In this document: positions 12,826 through 23,120 of the stretch, one piece after another
How positions within the stretch are numbered: position 1 is the stretch's first letter
Layout of the letters: each line of letters begins with the position of its first letter
Source: Acidobacteriota bacterium
GTDB lineage: Bacteria > Acidobacteriota > Thermoanaerobaculia > Multivoradales > JAGPDF01
Assembly (NCBI GenBank): GCA_012521815.1
Contig: JAAYLR010000192.1
Location: 1-46,324 of the forward strand
DNA: 46,324 nt
Direction: 5' to 3'
The notes under the pieces: generated by a model
What the model saw: the letters and a program-made list of their open reading frames with translations, nothing else
Told to the model about the DNA's origin: nothing
The model's database searches: none
Program-made: the position numbers and the translations under genes

Positions 12826-13039
12826 GGTGGTGCCCCAGCCGGGCGTCACGAGCGGCGAGCAGGGTCCGCAGGGCCTTGATCACCCGGCCCTCCCGGCCGA
12901 TCAGCTTGCCCCGCTCTTCCGGGGCCACGTCGAGGAGGAAGGAGGCCTCCCCCGCCGGCCCCTCGACGCCCAGTCGCACCGCCTCGGGGCGGTCGACCAG
13001 CCGCCGGGCGACGGACAGGAGCGCCTCGCCGGGATCCAC
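12800..13039 (-). CDS. khpA: KH-domain RNA-binding protein KhpA
   Basis: This 79-aa protein is a single KH domain. The GxxG loop region reads LDVAPEERGKLIGREGRVIK, with GREG as the RNA-contacting loop. Homologues encoded between rpsP and rimM bind RNA and, with KhpB, affect cell division and small RNA function. It starts at a GTG (13039) with GGAGAG upstream, 13 nt after the rpsP stop. The His-rich end (RLGHHHDLDVGDD) lies in the overlap with rimM. Confidence 0.93.
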   Translation of the reverse strand: MDPGEALLSVARRLVDRPEAVRLGVEGPAGEASFLLDVAPEERGKLIGREGRVIKALRTLLAARDARLGHHHDLDVGDD

Positions 13040-13052
13040 GGACGCTCTCCGC

Positions 13053-13295
13053 TCAGGCGCTCGCCGGCTGCGACGCGACGAGCCGCTTGACCGTCGGCGA
13101 GAGCTGGGCGCCGCGCGCGATCCAGTAATCGATCCGGACGCGATCGAGCTCGACGCGAGCCGGGTTGGTGCGCGGATCGTAGTAGCCGACCTCCTCCAGC
13201 GCGGCGCCGGTGGCGACCTTGCGCGAGTCGGAGACGACGAGGCGGTAGAACGGCCGGTTGGTGGCGCCCATCCGGCGCAGGCGAATCTTGACCAT
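13053..13295 (-). CDS. rpsP: 30S ribosomal protein S16
   Basis: This 80-aa protein opens with MVKIRLRRMGATNRPFYRLV and has the S16 signature VVSDSRKV followed by EEVGYYDPRTNP. The ATG at 13295 is chosen because it begins the conserved N-terminus and has GGAGGA upstream; an in-frame alternative at 13319 would add eight unrelated residues. It is the first gene of the rpsP-khpA-rimM-trmD-rplS-rnhB operon, read from the promoter at 13360-13389. Confidence 0.97.
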   Translation of the reverse strand: MVKIRLRRMGATNRPFYRLVVSDSRKVATGAALEEVGYYDPRTNPARVELDRVRIDYWIARGAQLSPTVKRLVASQPASA

Positions 13296-13359
13296 CGGTG
13301 GCAATCCTCCGGAGTGCACAGGGGCCGCCGCCTGGTCTGGTGACGCCGGCCGACCTCTT

Positions 13360-13389
13360 ATTCTATGTTCCCGCGGACCTGGTTGCCAA
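13360..13389 (-). promoter_or_regulatory. Sigma70-type promoter of the rpsP operon
   Basis: On the minus strand, TTGGCA (13389-13384) and TAGAAT (13365-13360) are separated by 18 bp, each differing from consensus at one base. The pair stands out as an AT-rich island in GC-rich DNA between ffh and rpsP. It predicts a transcript start near 13353 and a leader of about 58 nt. Confidence 0.7.
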
Positions 13390-13432
13390 GTCCCGGGTCC
13401 TGGCAGCGGGCACGGGGCCGGCCGCTCCGCGG

Positions 13433-14755
13433 TCAGCGGCGGCGCAGGGCCCGCTTCAGCCAGCCCTTCCCCTGCATCGACCGGAACATCTTCCGCATCG
13501 CCAGGTACTGCTTGAGGAGCTGGTTGATCTCCTGCACGCTGGTGCCCGAGCCGCGGGCCACCCGCCGCTTGCGGGAGCCGTTGAGCAGCTGCGGCTGCCG
13601 CCGCTCGGCCGGGGTCATCGAGTTGATCATCGCCTCGATCCGCTGGAGCCGGCGCTCCTCGGCGTCCCCGACCTCGACCTTCCCCATCATGCCCCCCTTC
13701 GGGAGGAGATCCATCACCGACTGCAGCGGCCCCATCCGGCGGAGCTGCCGGAGCTGATCGCGCAGGTCTTCGAGGGTGAACTCCTGGCGGGCGAGCCGGG
13801 CCGCGAGCCGCTCGGCCTCGGCCGCGTCGACCGTCTGCTCGGCGCGCTCGATGAGGGTGAGGACGTCGCCGAGACCGAGGATCCGCGAGGCCATCCGGTC
13901 GGGCTGGAAGAGCTCGAGATCCTCGGGCTTCTCGCCGAGGCCGACGAAACGGATCGGCAGGCCGGTGACCGACCGGACCGAGAGCGCGGCGCCGCCCCGG
14001 GCGTCACCGTCGAGCTTGGTCAGGAGCACGCCGGTGACCGCGAGCGCGCGGGCGAACTCCTCGGCGCTCCGCACCGCGTCCTGGCCGGTCATCGCGTCGG
14101 CCACGAAGAGCGTCTCGCAGGGGTGGACCGCTCCCGCCAGCGCCTGCAGCTCGGCCATCAGCGCCTCGTCGACGTGGAGGCGGCCGGCGGTGTCGATGAG
14201 CACCACGTCGTGGCCCCGGTCACGGGCGTGGCGGAGCGCCCGGCTCCCGAGCGCGACCACCCCCTCCCCCGGCTCGGGCACGAGCACCGGCACCTCGACC
14301 CGGGCGCCGACCTGCACCAGCTGCTCGACCGCGGCGGCGCGCTGGAGGTCGCCCGCCACGAGCAGCGGGTAGCGGCGGCGGGCCGCGAGACGCCGCGCGA
14401 GCTTCCCCGCGGTCGTCGTCTTGCCCGACCCCTGGAGCCCGCAGAGCAGGACCACCGCCGGCTGCCCGGAGAGCTGGAGCTCGCGCCCCTCCTCGCCGAG
14501 CAGCGCGACGAGCTCGTCGCGGACGATCCGGATCACCTGCTGGGCGGGGTTGAGCCCCTGGAGGACCTCCTCGCCGAGCGCCTGCGCCTCGACCCGCTCG
14601 AGGAAGCGCTTGACGACGCGGAAGTGGACGTCCGCCTCGAGCAGGGCCAGCCGGATCTCGCGCAGCGCCGCGCGCAGGTGCTCCTCGCCGACCCGGCCCT
14701 CGCCGCGCAGCTGCCGGAAGATCTCTTGGAACTTGCCCTGGAGCCCGTCGAACAT
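13433..14755 (-). CDS. ffh: Signal recognition particle GTPase Ffh (SRP54)
   Basis: This 440-aa protein binds 4.5S RNA and signal sequences, and delivers ribosomes to FtsY at the membrane. It has the helical N domain (1-90), the P-loop GLQGSGKTTT near 106-115, then DTAGRLHVDEALM, TKLDGDARGG, and a methionine-rich M domain from about 295 (MGPLQSVMDLLPKGGMMGKV, MINSMTPAERR, RKRRVARGSGTSVQEINQLL). The ATG at 14755 has AAGGAAG 7 nt upstream; the open frame before it is a shadow of the transporter gene. It is followed by the rpsP operon, a conserved arrangement. Confidence 0.97.
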   Translation of the reverse strand: MFDGLQGKFQEIFRQLRGEGRVGEEHLRAALREIRLALLEADVHFRVVKRFLERVEAQALGEEVLQGLNPAQQVIRIVRDELVALLGEEGRELQLSGQPAVVLLCGLQGSGKTTTAGKLARRLAARRRYPLLVAGDLQRAAAVEQLVQVGARVEVPVLVPEPGEGVVALGSRALRHARDRGHDVVLIDTAGRLHVDEALMAELQALAGAVHPCETLFVADAMTGQDAVRSAEEFARALAVTGVLLTKLDGDARGGAALSVRSVTGLPIRFVGLGEKPEDLELFQPDRMASRILGLGDVLTLIERAEQTVDAAEAERLAARLARQEFTLEDLRDQLRQLRRMGPLQSVMDLLPKGGMMGKVEVGDAEERRLQRIEAMINSMTPAERRQPQLLNGSRKRRVARGSGTSVQEINQLLKQYLAMRKMFRSMQGKGWLKRALRRR

Positions 14756-14814
14756 CGCTCGCTTCCTTTCGCGCCACCCCCTCAGGGGCCGGCGCAGGAT
14801 AGCAAAGAGGGCGG

Positions 14815-17379
14815 CTACCGCGGCGCGCGGGGACGCGCGTCGCCGGCGCCCAGCACCAGCGCCGCCGGTACCACGCCGATGGCGGCCACGGCGGCCGAGG
14901 TGATCCCGAGCACCGCCACCAGCCCCATCGAGCGGAGACCGGGGAAGCTCGAGATGCAGAGCGAGCCGAAGCCGGCCACCGTGGTCAGCGCCGCGAGCAT
15001 CACCCCGCGGGCGATCTCCCGCAGGCCGTTGCGGCCCATCTCCTCGCCGCCGCGGCGGTCTTCGACCCAGCGGTGGACGACGTGGAGCCCGTAGTCGACG
15101 CCGATGCCGATGACCATCGTGGTGACGAAGATGTTCATGAAGTTCATCGCCACGTCGAGCGCGGCCATGGCGCCGATCATCCAGAGGAGCCCGAGCGCGA
15201 GCGGCAGCAGCACGATCCACACGAGCCGCAGCGAGCGCAGGTCCCACCAGACGAACAGCATCACCGCGATCGTTCCGATGAGCGCCGCGAAGAGGGCGTG
15301 AAGATGGACTCGTCCGCGCAGGTCGCGGCTGACCACCCGCAGCCCGGTCAGCTCGGCGCCCTCTCCCACCATCGCGGCGAGCTCTTCGGTGGCCGGCGGC
15401 ACGACCCGTTTCGGGGTGTTCGCCGGCGGGTAGAGCTTCACGATTCCCCGCCACTCGGTGCCATGCTGCCGCAACGAGCGGGCGAGCAACGCCGCTCCCT
15501 CGCGCGTCGCCTGGTAATCCTCGACGCGGATCGGGGCGGTGGCGGAGAGCGCCGCGCCGAGCAGGTCGAGCCCGTCGGCGAACGGCTCGCTGCGCAGTCC
15601 TTCGGCGGTGAAGGCGGCGACGAGCCCGCTGCGCACGCGCTCCGGGTCGAGATCGTGCTCCCGCATCGCCGCGAGCCAGGCGAGGGCCTCTTCCTGTCGC
15701 GCGGGCGGCGGCACGAGGAAGGTGGGCGACTCGAACCCGCCGAGCTCGCCGCGGGCGACGAACGGCGCGGCCGCATCCGCGGCGCGGCCGGCCAGCGCCA
15801 GGACCTCCCCGGCGCTCTCGCCGCGCAGCCGCAGCATCAGGTAGTCGAAGCCGGAGCCGAAGTGCCGGCTGATCTCCTCGGTCGCCAGCACCCCCGGGTT
15901 GCCCGGCGGCCGCAGCGCCTGCACGTTGTCCTCGAAACGGAGGCGGAAGGCGGCGCCGCCGAGCAGGAGGGTGATCACCGCCGCGCCGGCGAGGACCCGC
16001 CGCGGGTTGGCCATCGCCCAGGCCACGATCCGCTCGGCGCCGAAGGCGTTGAGGTAGAGCTCCCGCTCCTGTTCCCGCTTCCGGTAGTGCGCCTCCGTCC
16101 AGGCCAGGATCGCGGGGGCGAGCAGCAGCACCGCGACCAGGCAGAAGAGGATGCCGGTGCCCACGATGAGCCCCATCTGGAAGAGGCCCCGGAAATCGGT
16201 GACGAGGAAGGCGTAGAAGGTGGCGGCGGTGGTCACCGCGCCGCCGACGACCCCGCGGGCCGGCGCCCCGGCGAGGCGTTCGAACGCCGTGTGCAGATCC
16301 TCTCCCGCCTGCCGCTCCTCCACGTATCGGTTGTAGAGGACGATCACGTAGTCGATCCCGAGGCCGATCAGGAGCGCGGCGACCCCGCCGGTGGCGGAGT
16401 TCAGCTCCCCGACCGAGACCGCGGCGAAGCCGAAGGTCAGGGCGAGGCCGGAGGCGAGCGGCACGAAGGCAAAGGCGAGCAGCGTCTTCCGGCGATAGGC
16501 GAGGAAGAGGATCGCCAGCACCGCGGCCACCGAGGAGAGGACGTTCCAGAAGACGTCGCGGCGGATCAGCTCGGCGTCGGCGAGCGCGATCGCGTAGGTG
16601 CCGCCGACCACCGTCTCCGGCGGCGGCGGCGCCTCGTCGCCGGCGATCTCGGGCCACTCCGCCCGGACGCGGGCGATCGCCGCCGCCACCGTCTGCATCA
16701 CCTCGCGGGAGAAGGCGATGTCCTGCGGGGAGCGGATCGGCTTGGCCAATACCATCAGGAGGCGGTGGTCGCGGGAGAGGTAGTAGCCGCTCGCCCAGTC
16801 GATCCCCTGGGTCCCGCGTCCGGCGCCGAGGTGCTCGATCAGCACCGGGGTGAGGCCGGCCGGGTCGAGCGCGAGCAGCTCCTTGATCCCGAGCGACTGC
16901 GGGGTCTCCAGCAGGCGGCGGATCTCCCGGGCCCGGGCGACGAGCGCCTCGGGGGTGAGCCGGTCGGCCACCTGGCGCCGCTCCTCGTCGCCGAGGTAGA
17001 GCAGCGCCTTGGGCAGGAAGGCGTGGAGCAGCTCCTTCGGGTCGCCGAGGCGGGCCTCGACCTCGCCCAGGATCGGGCTCCGCGCGAGCTCGTCGGCCAG
17101 CGCGCCGGCGAACGCCTGGTACGGATCGACCGGCGCCCCCTCGGGGATCCGGATCGCCACCGGCAGGTACTCGACGTTGCCGAACAGCTCGAGCGTCTCC
17201 CGGTAGGTGTTGAGCACCGGATCGCGCGCCGGGAGGAGCGCGAGCATGTCACCCTCGAAATGGAGCCGGGTGGCGAGACCGAGGCTCGCGGCCACCACGA
17301 GGGCGACGGCGAGGAACACCCGCCGCGGGTGCCGCTCCGTGAAGTGGAAGAGACGGGCGAGGAGGAGGGCGCGGTTCAA
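14815..17379 (-). CDS. RND-superfamily (MMPL-type) lipid or hydrophobe exporter
   Basis: The 854-aa protein has the duplicated MMPL layout. There is a TM helix at 20-38, a periplasmic loop (GDMLALLPARDPVLNTYRET onward), and a first block of five helices near 275-420 containing LLIGLGIDYVIVLYNRYVEE. After another helix and loop comes a second block near 690-850 containing VIGIGVDYGLHVVHRWVEDR. These conserved Asp/Tyr/His helices are where proton-coupled family members act. HpnN-like members carry hopanoids and MmpL members carry lipids; the substrate here is unknown. The start is a TTG at 17379 forming a TTGA overlap with the pgsA stop, so its expression is tied to phospholipid synthesis. Confidence 0.88.
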   Translation of the reverse strand: MNRALLLARLFHFTERHPRRVFLAVALVVAASLGLATRLHFEGDMLALLPARDPVLNTYRETLELFGNVEYLPVAIRIPEGAPVDPYQAFAGALADELARSPILGEVEARLGDPKELLHAFLPKALLYLGDEERRQVADRLTPEALVARAREIRRLLETPQSLGIKELLALDPAGLTPVLIEHLGAGRGTQGIDWASGYYLSRDHRLLMVLAKPIRSPQDIAFSREVMQTVAAAIARVRAEWPEIAGDEAPPPPETVVGGTYAIALADAELIRRDVFWNVLSSVAAVLAILFLAYRRKTLLAFAFVPLASGLALTFGFAAVSVGELNSATGGVAALLIGLGIDYVIVLYNRYVEERQAGEDLHTAFERLAGAPARGVVGGAVTTAATFYAFLVTDFRGLFQMGLIVGTGILFCLVAVLLLAPAILAWTEAHYRKREQERELYLNAFGAERIVAWAMANPRRVLAGAAVITLLLGGAAFRLRFEDNVQALRPPGNPGVLATEEISRHFGSGFDYLMLRLRGESAGEVLALAGRAADAAAPFVARGELGGFESPTFLVPPPARQEEALAWLAAMREHDLDPERVRSGLVAAFTAEGLRSEPFADGLDLLGAALSATAPIRVEDYQATREGAALLARSLRQHGTEWRGIVKLYPPANTPKRVVPPATEELAAMVGEGAELTGLRVVSRDLRGRVHLHALFAALIGTIAVMLFVWWDLRSLRLVWIVLLPLALGLLWMIGAMAALDVAMNFMNIFVTTMVIGIGVDYGLHVVHRWVEDRRGGEEMGRNGLREIARGVMLAALTTVAGFGSLCISSFPGLRSMGLVAVLGITSAAVAAIGVVPAALVLGAGDARPRAPR

Positions 17380-17987
17380 GGGGTGCCGGGGGGGGGCGTC
17401 GGCGCGGTGAGCAGCTGCCAGTAGCGGACGAAGTACTCCACGCCGGAGTAGAGCGTGGCGAGCAGCGCCACCCAGAGCGAGATCGGCGCCAGGTGCGAGA
17501 ACTCACCGAGCTGGGTGTAGATGATGAGCAGCGAGATCGCCACCACCTGGGTGACGGTCTTCACCTTCCCCGACCAGGAGGCGGCGATCACCATCGACTC
17601 GACGGCGGCGACGCTGCGCAGCGTGGAGACCGCGAACTCCCGGGAGACGATCAGCGCGACCATCCAGGCGGGAGTGACCAGCGGATCGATCTCGACGAGC
17701 GCGATGAACGCCGCGGTGGTGAGGATCTTGTCCGCCGCCGGGTCGAGGAGCTTGCCGAGACGGGTGATCTGCTTGCGCCGCCGGGCGATGAAACCGTCGA
17801 GGAAGTCGGTCAGCGCCGCGAGCAGGAAGAGCGCGAGGCCCACGAACTCCCGGCCGTAGAAGCGGGTGAGCAGCACCGCCACGATCACCGGTACCAGCAG
17901 GATGCGGCCGAGGGTGAGGAGGTTCGGGAGGTTGAGCCAGACGGCGGTGGCGCGACTGCCGCCCGGGAGCTTCGCTGGCGTCGGCAT
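17376..17987 (-). CDS. pgsA: CDP-diacylglycerol--glycerol-3-phosphate 3-phosphatidyltransferase
   Basis: PgsA makes phosphatidylglycerol phosphate, the committed step to phosphatidylglycerol and cardiolipin. This 203-aa membrane protein has NLPNLLTLGRILLVP at the N-terminus and the CDP-alcohol phosphotransferase motif: DFLDGFIARR followed by GKLLDPAADK, which supplies the metal-binding aspartates. Several hydrophobic helices follow (WMVALIVSREF, VVAISLLIIYTQL, LWVALLATLYSG). It starts at an ATG three bases after the stop of the lytic transglycosylase gene. Confidence 0.95.
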   Translation of the reverse strand: MPTPAKLPGGSRATAVWLNLPNLLTLGRILLVPVIVAVLLTRFYGREFVGLALFLLAALTDFLDGFIARRRKQITRLGKLLDPAADKILTTAAFIALVEIDPLVTPAWMVALIVSREFAVSTLRSVAAVESMVIAASWSGKVKTVTQVVAISLLIIYTQLGEFSHLAPISLWVALLATLYSGVEYFVRYWQLLTAPTPPPGTP

Positions 17988-17990
17988 CCG

Positions 17991-18632
17991 TCAGTCCGCC
18001 CGGCTCCCGATGGTGACGATCCGGATCCGGTTGTCGCCATCGCGCTGGATCTGGACCGGCCGCCCGACGCGCTCGCCGCGCACCTGCGGCACGCCGCCAT
18101 CGACGAGGCGCAGCACCCGCTCCACGTACGCCTCGGTCTCGGCGTACGGCGGCACCCCGCCGTAGCGGGCCACCGCCTCCGGTCCGGCGTTGTACGCCGC
18201 GAGCGCCAGCTCCCGGCTGCCGAACCGGTCGAGCATGGCGCGCAGGTAGGTGGTCCCGCCGCGGATGTTCTCCGCCGGATCCCAGGGGTCGGCGACCACG
18301 AGCAGCTCCGCGGTCGCCGGCATCAGCTGCATGAGCCCCATCGCCCCCTTGCGGGAGAGGGCGCGGGAGTCGTATCCCGACTCGACCTGGATCACCGCCC
18401 GCACCAGCGTGGGATCGAGCCCCTGGGCCGCGGCGTGGAGGTCGATCATCTCCTCGAGATCGCGCGCCGGGACCGTCACCAGCCGGTCGGCGAGCCGCCG
18501 GGCCCGTCCCTCGCGGCTCTCGTTGAGGATCACCTTCTGCCCGTCGGCCCGCACCTCGATGCGCACCTCCCCCGCCACCGGGACGGCGAGGAGGGCGAAC
18601 AGCAGGGAGGTGGCGGCGTACGCGGCTCTCAT
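17991..18632 (-). CDS. Periplasmic lytic transglycosylase (SLT family)
   Basis: The 213-aa protein begins with a signal peptide (MRAAYAATSLLFALLAVPVA). An SLT catalytic domain follows at about 60-175: LVRAVIQVESGYDSRALS contains the catalytic glutamate, then KGAMGLMQLMPATAELL, NIRGGTTYLRAMLDRF and LALAAYNAGPEAVARYGG. It would cleave peptidoglycan glycan strands to leave 1,6-anhydro-muramyl ends. The short length and lack of LysM or other binding domains fit a small cell-wall remodelling enzyme. Confidence 0.92.
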   Translation of the reverse strand: MRAAYAATSLLFALLAVPVAGEVRIEVRADGQKVILNESREGRARRLADRLVTVPARDLEEMIDLHAAAQGLDPTLVRAVIQVESGYDSRALSRKGAMGLMQLMPATAELLVVADPWDPAENIRGGTTYLRAMLDRFGSRELALAAYNAGPEAVARYGGVPPYAETEAYVERVLRLVDGGVPQVRGERVGRPVQIQRDGDNRIRIVTIGSRAD

Positions 18633-18687
18633 GGCGGCGAAACCTGCGGCAGGGCTTCAGTTTAGCAGCAGCGGCCGGCGCGCGGGT

Positions 18688-21375
18688 TCAGCTCCCGCCC
18701 GCGACCTGGGCAGCCACCGCCGCCGGCGCCTCGGCGAGCGCCCGTGGCAGCTCCTCGGTGAGCTTGCCGCCCGCCTGCGCGAAATCGGGTCGGCCTCCCC
18801 CACTGCCACCGACGAGCGGGGCGAGGCGCTGCACGAGGCGGCCGGCGTGGACGCGGCCGGCGAGATCGGGGGTGACCGCGGCGAGGAGGGTCACCTTCCC
18901 CTCGGCGCGGGTGCCGAGCACCACGACGCCCGAGCCGAGCCTGCCGCGCAGCGCGTCGGCCATCGTCCGCAGCTCGGGGGCCGGGGCCGGCGGCACCTCG
19001 CGGGCGAGCACCCTCACCCCGGCCACTTCGACCTCCTCGCTACCGGCACCGCCGCCGGAGACGAGCTGCACCCGCAGCCGGCCGACCTCCCGCTCGGCCT
19101 CCCGGAGCCGCTGCCGGAGGCCCGCGAGCTCCTCTTCGGCGCGCGCGGCGGGCACCCCGAGCAGCTCCTCGATCCGCGCGAGCGCCGCCGCCTGTTCGCG
19201 GGCGTGCCGGATCGCCCCTTCGCCGGTGAGCGCCTCGATGCGGCGGACGCCGGAGGCGACCGCCCGCTCGGCGACGATCACGAACGGCCCGATCTCGCCG
19301 GTGTTGGCCACGTGACAGCCGCCGCAGAGCTCGAGGCTCACCCCGGGCACCTCCACCGTGCGCACCCGCTCGCCGTACTTCTCGCCGAAGAGCGCCATCG
19401 CGCCGGCGGCGATCGCCTCGTCGCGCGGCCGGTCGGGGACGATCGCGGTGGGGCGCGCGGCGAGCACCCAGCCGTTGACCAGATCCTCCACCTCCCGGCG
19501 CTCGGCGGCGGAGAGCGCCTGCGGGTGGGTGAAGTCGAAGCGGAGGTGGTCGGGGTGGACGAGCGAGCCCGCCTGCCGGACGCCGGCTCCGAGCACCTGC
19601 CGGAGCGCGGCCTGCAGCAGATGGGTGGCGGTGTGGTTCCGCTGCGTGGGCAGGCGGTGTGCGGGATCGACCGCGAGCTCGACCTCGGTCTCCGTCGAGA
19701 GCGTCCCCTCCTCGACCTCGAGGAAGTGGTAGTAGTCGTGCCCGGAGAGCTTCTGCACGTCGGTCACGCGAGCCCGGCCCCCGGGCCAGGAGATCGTCCC
19801 AAGGTCGGCCACCTGTCCCCCCGCCTCGGCGTAGAACGGCGTGCGGGCGAAGATCGCCACCCCGGTCTTGCCGGCGGCGAGCGCTCCGACCGCGCGCGGG
19901 CTCCCGCCGGCGAGCGAGACGAGCACCTGCGGTCGCTCGCCCGCGAGGCGCAGCCCGTCGCTCCCGCCCGCCCGGTCGAGATGACCGGTGAAGACGACCG
20001 GCTCCATCTCGTGCACCCGCGCGGCGACCGCGGCCCGGATCTCGCCCAGGCGCCGCTGGGTTTCCGACAGATGCTGCCGCGACCGCTCCCGCTGCGCTGC
20101 GAGCGCGGCGGCGAACCCCTCCTCGTCGAGACGGAACCGCTCCTCTTCGGCGATCTCCCGGAGGAGCTCGACGGGCAGCCCGTAGGTGTCGTAGAGGCGG
20201 AAGACCTCCGGACCCGCCAGCCGCGAGCTGCCGGCGGTGCGGGCACGTTCGATCGCCTCCTGCACCTGCCGGGAGCCGGTGGCGAGGGTGGCGAGGAACT
20301 TCCCCTCCTCGGCGCGCAGCGTCGCCGCGGCGCCCTGCTCGGTGGCGCCGAGCTCGGGGTAGGCCGCGCCCAGGATCTCGCCGACCACGGGCAGCAGCCG
20401 GTGGAGGAACGGCTCCTCGAAGCCGAGCCGCAGCCCGTGCCGGGCGGCGCGGCGCACCAGCCGGCGCAGCACGTAGCCGCGCCCCTCGTTGCCCGGCACC
20501 ACGCCGTCGGCGAGCAGGAAGGCGGCGGCCCGCAGATGGTCGGCGACCACCCGCAGCGCGACGTCCTCTTCCTCCTCGCCGGCGCCGTACCGGCGTCCAG
20601 CGAGCGCCGCCGCGGCGCGGATGAGCGGCTGGAAGAGGTCGGTGTCGTAGTTCGAGCGGTGGCCGCCGAGCACCGAGGCGACCCGCTCGAGGCCGGCGCC
20701 GGTGTCGATCGACGGCTTGGGCAGCGGCCGCATGGCGCCGCTCGCATCGCGGTCGAACTGCATGAAGACGAGGTTCCAGATCTCGAGGTAGCGGCCGCTC
20801 TCCGTCCCCTCCTGCCACCCGACCTCGGGCCGGTCCGGGTCGAGATCGACGTAGATCTCGCTGCACGGACCGCAGGGGCCGGTCTCGCCCATCGCCCAGA
20901 AGTTGTCCTCCTTGCCGCAGCGCACCACCCGCGCCGCGGGGAGCCCCGCGATCCGCTGCCAGAGCTCCCAGGCCTCGTCGTCCTCCTCGTAGACCGAGGC
21001 GAAGAGGCGCCCCGGCGCGAGGCCCCAGACGCCGGTCACCAGCTCCCAGCCGAAGGCGATCGCCTCGGCCTTGAAGTAGTCGCCGAAGGAGAAGTTGCCG
21101 AGCATCTCGAAGAAGGTGTGGTGGCGGGGGCTCGGGCCGACGTTCTCGAGGTCGTTGTGCTTGCCCGAGACCCGCAGGCACTTCTGCGAGGAGACGGCGC
21201 GGGGCGAGGCCGCGGCCTCGCGGCCGAGGAAGATCTCCTTGAACGGGACCATCCCGGCGTTGGTGAAGAGGAGGGTGGCGTCGCCGTGGGGCACGAGCGG
21301 CGCGCTCGGATAGATGCGGTGGCCGCGGGCGGCGAAGAAGTCGAGAAAGCTCCGGCGGATCTCGGCACTGGTCAT
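18688..21375 (-). CDS. alaS: Alanyl-tRNA synthetase
   Basis: This 895-aa enzyme charges tRNA-Ala. The class II core is seen from the start (MTSAEIRRSFLDFFAARGHR, FTNAGMVPFKEIFLG, FEMLGNFSFGDYFKAEAI), followed by WNLVFMQFDRDASG and DTGAGLERVASVLGG. The editing domain has HTATHLLQAALRQVLG and ELCGGCHVANTGEIG, which give the zinc-binding histidines and cysteine. The C-terminal C-Ala domain is present (SGGGRPDFAQAGGK). The ATG at 21375 begins the conserved N-terminus; the longer open frame upstream is a shadow of recX. It follows recX, a common pairing. Confidence 0.98.
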   Translation of the reverse strand: MTSAEIRRSFLDFFAARGHRIYPSAPLVPHGDATLLFTNAGMVPFKEIFLGREAAASPRAVSSQKCLRVSGKHNDLENVGPSPRHHTFFEMLGNFSFGDYFKAEAIAFGWELVTGVWGLAPGRLFASVYEEDDEAWELWQRIAGLPAARVVRCGKEDNFWAMGETGPCGPCSEIYVDLDPDRPEVGWQEGTESGRYLEIWNLVFMQFDRDASGAMRPLPKPSIDTGAGLERVASVLGGHRSNYDTDLFQPLIRAAAALAGRRYGAGEEEEDVALRVVADHLRAAAFLLADGVVPGNEGRGYVLRRLVRRAARHGLRLGFEEPFLHRLLPVVGEILGAAYPELGATEQGAAATLRAEEGKFLATLATGSRQVQEAIERARTAGSSRLAGPEVFRLYDTYGLPVELLREIAEEERFRLDEEGFAAALAAQRERSRQHLSETQRRLGEIRAAVAARVHEMEPVVFTGHLDRAGGSDGLRLAGERPQVLVSLAGGSPRAVGALAAGKTGVAIFARTPFYAEAGGQVADLGTISWPGGRARVTDVQKLSGHDYYHFLEVEEGTLSTETEVELAVDPAHRLPTQRNHTATHLLQAALRQVLGAGVRQAGSLVHPDHLRFDFTHPQALSAAERREVEDLVNGWVLAARPTAIVPDRPRDEAIAAGAMALFGEKYGERVRTVEVPGVSLELCGGCHVANTGEIGPFVIVAERAVASGVRRIEALTGEGAIRHAREQAAALARIEELLGVPAARAEEELAGLRQRLREAEREVGRLRVQLVSGGGAGSEEVEVAGVRVLAREVPPAPAPELRTMADALRGRLGSGVVVLGTRAEGKVTLLAAVTPDLAGRVHAGRLVQRLAPLVGGSGGGRPDFAQAGGKLTEELPRALAEAPAAVAAQVAGGS

Positions 21376-21416
21376 GTCGTGGTTCCCGGCGCGCCGCCGC
21401 TCGGGCGGCCGCGCTC

Positions 21417-21911
21417 TCAATCCTGCGGCGCGGGCTCGTCGCCGGCTTCGTCCGCCGCCTCGAGCCCGAGCTCCTGGAGGATCGCGACGATAGCACGCCG
21501 CGAGAAGCCCTTCCGGTCGAGGTGGCGGGCGAGCGCATCCGGCTGCTCCCCGCCCCGGCGCCGCCACCGGCTCGCGGCGTCCCGCGCCCGCGCGAGCTCC
21601 TCGGGCCACTCCTCCGGGCCGAGGGCGGCCGCCACGACCGCGGGCTCCACCCCGCGCCGGGCGAGATCGAGCGCCACCCGGCGGCGGCCGAGCCCCCGGC
21701 CGGCCGCGAGCTGCTCGGCGCGCGCCCGGGCCAGCGCCTCGTCGTCGAGCCAGCCGTGCGCAGCGAGGCGGGCGAGCGTCGCCGCGATCTCCTCTTCCTC
21801 GTAGCCGGCTCGCGCCAGCTTCCGCGCGAGCTCGGCCCGGAAGTGCGCCCGGAGCCCGAGGAGGGCAAGCGCCTTGTCGTAGCAGTCGAGGCGGGGCCGG
21901 GGCGGTGGCAC
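21417..21911 (-). CDS. recX: Regulatory protein RecX
   Basis: RecX restrains RecA filament activity during repair. This 164-aa protein has three-helix repeats typical of the family: ALALLGLRAHFRAELARKLA, then LARLAAHGWLDDEALARARA, and a third repeat around ALARHLDRKGFSRRAIVAIL. It starts at a GTG (21911), 27 nt after the pilT stop, and precedes alaS. recA is not in the window. Confidence 0.88.
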   Translation of the reverse strand: MPPPRPRLDCYDKALALLGLRAHFRAELARKLARAGYEEEEIAATLARLAAHGWLDDEALARARAEQLAAGRGLGRRRVALDLARRGVEPAVVAAALGPEEWPEELARARDAASRWRRRGGEQPDALARHLDRKGFSRRAIVAILQELGLEAADEAGDEPAPQD

Positions 21912-21938
21912 GGCGCGCGGACCGGAACGGCCGGCCGC

Positions 21939-23116
<1,178 letters not shown>

Positions 23117-23120
<4 letters not shown>

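Noticed and set aside
14796-14801. TATCCT as a -10 box for ffh
   Set aside because: The -35 position is GC-only; it may still be a weak promoter but is not supported.
13433-16657. 1074-aa version of Ffh with a long N-terminal extension
   Set aside because: The extension is a shadow of the MMPL transporter; the Ffh start at 14755 has its own ribosome binding site.
18659-18664. TAAACT as a -10 box for the lytic transglycosylase
   Set aside because: No -35 at a suitable distance; a lone hexamer is weak evidence.
18250-21804. 1184-aa plus-strand open frame
   Set aside because: It is antisense to alaS, whose motifs are unambiguous.
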